A DNA stretch of 7,268 nt from NCBI GenBank assembly GCA_002336815.1, contig DDEU01000027.1:1-7268 (forward strand). The letters run 5' to 3'. Source of the DNA: Chitinophagaceae bacterium UBA1946 (lineage in GTDB: Bacteria > Bacteroidota > Bacteroidia > Chitinophagales > Chitinophagaceae). Positions 4,454 to 7,268 of this stretch are shown in pieces. How positions within the stretch are numbered: the first letter of the stretch is position 1; every line of letters starts with the position of its first letter. Under the pieces are notes generated by a model. The model saw only the letters and a list, made by a program, of their open reading frames with translations. It made no database searches and was not told the origin of the DNA. The translations under genes and the position numbers were made by a program.

Positions 4454-7268
4454 ATGCTGAATAAAATCATTGGGTTTGCTATCAAAAACAAACTGCTCAT
4501 CGGCCTTTTCATCCTTGTGATGGCAGCCTATGGCAGCTACCAGGCAACCAGGTTGCCGATTGATGCAGTACCCGACATCACCAATAACCAGGTGCAGGTG
4601 ATCACCATTGCACCTTCTTTTGGCGCTACCGATATTGAACGCCTCGTTACTTTCCCCATTGAACAGGCCAACAACAACATTCATGGACTAAAAGAGATCA
4701 GGAGTTTTTCAAGATTCGGATTGTCATTAGTCACCATTGTGTTTGACGATGCTACAGATATTTACTGGGCACGCCTGCAGGTGTCCGAACGCTTACAAAA
4801 AGTAAAAGCGGAAATTCCACAGGGCATTGGGATACCTGAGTTGGGGCCCATCACCACCGGCCTGGGAGAAATTTATCAATATGTAGTGCGACCAAAAAAA
4901 GGTTTCGAAAATAAATACAACGAAACAGAGTTGCGAACGATACAGGACTGGATTGTTCGCCGGCAGTTGCTGGGTGTGAAAGGCGTGGCGGAAGTGAGCA
5001 GTTTTGGCGGAAAATTAAAACAGTATTCCATTGAAGTGGATCCTGCCAAATTACTTTCTTACCAGATCAGCATCAACGATGTTTTTAAAGCGCTGGAAAA
5101 TAACAACCAGAATACCGGCGGCGCCTATATTGAAAAAGGTGCTTCCGTTCTATACATCCGCAGCGAGGGGCTGGTGGGTAATATTGAAGACATCAACAAC
5201 ATTGCAGTCAAAACACAGAGTGCCGGAAACCCTTTGTTTATAAGAGATGTGGCAGAAGTGAAGATTGGCTACGCCACCCGTTATGGTGCCATGTGCTACA
5301 ATGACCAGGGCGAAGTGGCCGGCGCCATCGTGATGATGCTGAAAGGCGCCAACAGCAGCGAAGTGATAAAAAATGTGAAAGAGCGTATTGCACAGATACA
5401 AAAAACATTACCCGAAGGCGTGATGATAGAACCATTTCTCGATCGTACAAAAATGGTAAACAATGCGATCGGCACCGTGGAGAAAAATTTGGCAGAAGGC
5501 GCATTGATCGTTGTGTTGGTGCTGGTATTGTTCCTCGGGAATTTTCGTGCAGGCCTGCTCGTTGCATCGGTCATCCCATTGTCAATGCTTTTCGCTGTGA
5601 TCATGATGAACCTTTTTGGCGTAAGCGGTAATCTGATGAGTTTAGGAGCGTTGGATTTTGGCCTCATCGTCGATGGGGCGGTGATTATTGTGGAAGCCGT
5701 GATGCACCGGCTTTATCACAGCCGGCATTTTGAAACGAGCAACAGTATCACCCAGTCGACCATGAATGATGAAGTGGAAGGCTCGGCCGGAAAAATGATG
5801 AACTCGGCTGTATTCGGTCAGATCATCATCCTGATCGTTTATCTCCCGATCCTGGCACTGGTAGGTATTGAAGGGAAGATGTTTAAGCCCATGGCTCAGA
5901 CGGTCTCCTTTGCGCTTATAGGGGCCTTTATTCTGTCCCTGACCTATGTTCCCATGATTACGTCCCTTTTTCTCAGTAAGAAAATGCATCACCGGGAGAA
6001 TTTCTCCGACAAAATGATGAAGTGGATACAACGGATGTATGAACCGGCGTTGCATAAAGCATTGGCTTTTCCCCGCCTGATAACCATTTCCGTCATACTG
6101 TTCTTCGCTTTTTCCGTATTCATCCTGGCCCGTATGGGCGGGGAATTTATACCCAAACTGGAGGAAGGGGATTTTGCGGTGGATACCCGGTTACTGACCG
6201 GAAGTTCGCTGACGCAAACTATTGAAGCTACCCAAAAGTCAGCCGGCGTTTTGCTGAAACGTTTTCCGGAAGTGGAGAAAGTGGTTACGAAAATAGGCTC
6301 CGGTGAAATTCCGACCGACCCGATGCCCGTTGAAGCCTCGGACATGATGGTGATTCTGAAAGATAAAAGTGAATGGACATCGGCCAAAACATTTGATGAA
6401 CTCGCTGATAAAATGAGTAAGGCCCTGGAAGATGTACCGGGTATTACCGCCGGTTTTCAATATCCCGTGCAGATGCGGTTTAATGAACTGATGACCGGTG
6501 CCCGGCAGGATGTGGTTTGTAAAATATTCGGAGAGGATCTGGATACACTGGCGGCTTATTCCAAAAAACTCGGGGAAGTGGTGAGTACCGTAGATGGGGC
6601 CGCGGATCTGTATGTGGAAACCGTTACCGGTTTACCCCAGATCGTCATCAGTTATAACCGGGACCAGATGTCGCATTATCAGCTGAATGTCGCCGATGTA
6701 AACAGGGTAATCCGGACCGCATTTGCCGGTGAAAGTGCGGGTATGATTTATGAGAATGAACGACGGTTTGACCTGGTTGTCCGGCTGAATCAGCAATCCC
6801 GCCAGGATCTGTCAGATGTTCAGAACCTGCTTATTGCCACTCCTGTTGGTACACAGATTCCATTGTATCAGGTGGCCAATGTGGAAATAAAGGAAGGCCC
6901 GAACCAGATACAACGGGAAGATGCTAAACGGCGGATTGTGGTGGGTTTTAATGTAAGAGGAAGGGACGTGCAGAGTGTGGTGGACGAGCTGAATAAAAAA
7001 GTGAATGCACAGGTAAAGCTGCCTTCCGGGTATTATGTAACCTACGGCGGGCAGTTTGAAAACCTGGTGGAAGCGAAGAAAAGGCTCAGTATCGCCCTGC
7101 CGATTGCACTCTTACTTATTTTCATCATGCTCTATTTTGCCTTTGGTAAACTCAAATACGGAGTGCTCATCTTTTCAGCCATTCCTCTCTCGGCGATCGG
7201 GGGCATCCTGGCATTGTGGATGAGAGGGATGCCATTCAGTATTTCCGCCGGTGTGGGCTTTATTGCCT
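4454..7268 (+). CDS. czcA: CzcA-type heavy-metal efflux RND pump, 3'-truncated by the window edge
   Basis: This is the inner-membrane proton/metal antiporter of a tripartite efflux system that moves divalent cations outward through a membrane-fusion protein and an outer-membrane channel; neither partner is in the window. 938 codons are visible, against about 1050 for CzcA and about 1450 for Bacteroidota versions fused to a TolC-like domain, so the end and any fusion are unseen. A membrane helix at about residues 12-31 is followed by periplasmic motifs typical of CzcA (TDIYWARLQVSERLQ, PELGPITTGLGEIYQY). Helices follow at about 345-363, 366-388 and 392-415, the last with DFGLIVDGAVIIVE. Its Asp401, Asp407 and Glu414 correspond to the proton-path residues D402, D408 and E415 of Cupriavidus CzcA. 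The second periplasmic loop has GGEFIPKLEEGDFAV. This motif type favours Zn/Co/Cd/Ni over Cu/Ag. There is no frameshift, but codon use changes markedly near 5700. ATG 4454 fits the family N-terminus. Confidence 0.95.
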   Translation, partial: MLNKIIGFAIKNKLLIGLFILVMAAYGSYQATRLPIDAVPDITNNQVQVITIAPSFGATDIERLVTFPIEQANNNIHGLKEIRSFSRFGLSLVTIVFDDATDIYWARLQVSERLQKVKAEIPQGIGIPELGPITTGLGEIYQYVVRPKKGFENKYNETELRTIQDWIVRRQLLGVKGVAEVSSFGGKLKQYSIEVDPAKLLSYQISINDVFKALENNNQNTGGAYIEKGASVLYIRSEGLVGNIEDINNIAVKTQSAGNPLFIRDVAEVKIGYATRYGAMCYNDQGEVAGAIVMMLKGANSSEVIKNVKERIAQIQKTLPEGVMIEPFLDRTKMVNNAIGTVEKNLAEGALIVVLVLVLFLGNFRAGLLVASVIPLSMLFAVIMMNLFGVSGNLMSLGALDFGLIVDGAVIIVEAVMHRLYHSRHFETSNSITQSTMNDEVEGSAGKMMNSAVFGQIIILIVYLPILALVGIEGKMFKPMAQTVSFALIGAFILSLTYVPMITSLFLSKKMHHRENFSDKMMKWIQRMYEPALHKALAFPRLITISVILFFAFSVFILARMGGEFIPKLEEGDFAVDTRLLTGSSLTQTIEATQKSAGVLLKRFPEVEKVVTKIGSGEIPTDPMPVEASDMMVILKDKSEWTSAKTFDELADKMSKALEDVPGITAGFQYPVQMRFNELMTGARQDVVCKIFGEDLDTLAAYSKKLGEVVSTVDGAADLYVETVTGLPQIVISYNRDQMSHYQLNVADVNRVIRTAFAGESAGMIYENERRFDLVVRLNQQSRQDLSDVQNLLIATPVGTQIPLYQVANVEIKEGPNQIQREDAKRRIVVGFNVRGRDVQSVVDELNKKVNAQVKLPSGYYVTYGGQFENLVEAKKRLSIALPIALLLIFIMLYFAFGKLKYGVLIFSAIPLSAIGGILALWMRGMPFSISAGVGFIA

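Noticed and set aside
5238..6460. Several overlapping minus-strand ORFs of 70-140 codons
   Set aside because: They lie entirely opposite the strongly supported czcA frame and contain no coherent motifs.

Overview
The window looks like a chromosomal segment from a member of the Bacteroidota, probably close to Chitinophagaceae. The evidence is the absence of Shine-Dalgarno sequences before most starts, a DUF4369-like/TlpA-type thioredoxin-fold protein, a small lipoprotein, and a CzcA-type efflux pump preceded by a small Cys/Trp-containing ORF that I associate with this phylum. Everything supportable is on the + strand. No RNA genes, CRISPR array or origin were seen.

Bases 1-2723 are the distal end of a tryptophan operon. 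A 5'-truncated trpB (PLP lysine at its fifth visible codon) is followed after 3 bases by a small predicted lipoprotein of unknown function. Next comes a 161-bp non-coding, MITE-like element (1304-1464) with perfect 13-bp terminal inverted repeats and a strong palindrome inside each end. Directly after it is a DUF559 (Vsr-like, PD-(D/E)XK-type) endonuclease gene, then complete trpA. The element and the endonuclease gene sit between the genes for the two subunits of tryptophan synthase. This pairing of a structured repeat with a small nuclease gene is the best candidate here for an under-described mobile or selfish system.

Bases 2724-3920 hold a monocistronic-looking gene for an exported thioredoxin-fold protein (CxxC motif WCRPC), closed by a clear intrinsic terminator at 3893-3920.

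Bases 3921-7268 begin a heavy-metal efflux locus. It has a small exported-looking protein starting with TTG, a 96-base spacer with two dyad-symmetric sites, and the first 938 codons of a CzcA/HME-RND pump that runs off the end of the window. The pump motif DFGLIVDGAVIIVE places D401, D407 and E414 one residue from the essential D402, D408 and E415 of Cupriavidus CzcA, which points to divalent cations (Zn/Co/Cd/Ni) rather than Cu/Ag. Codon use inside this gene changes sharply near base 5700: Arg CGG goes from 1 of 16 to 14 of 24 and Lys AAG from 1 of 23 to 9 of 30. The gene may be a recombinant, or the assembly may be chimeric at the conserved motif.
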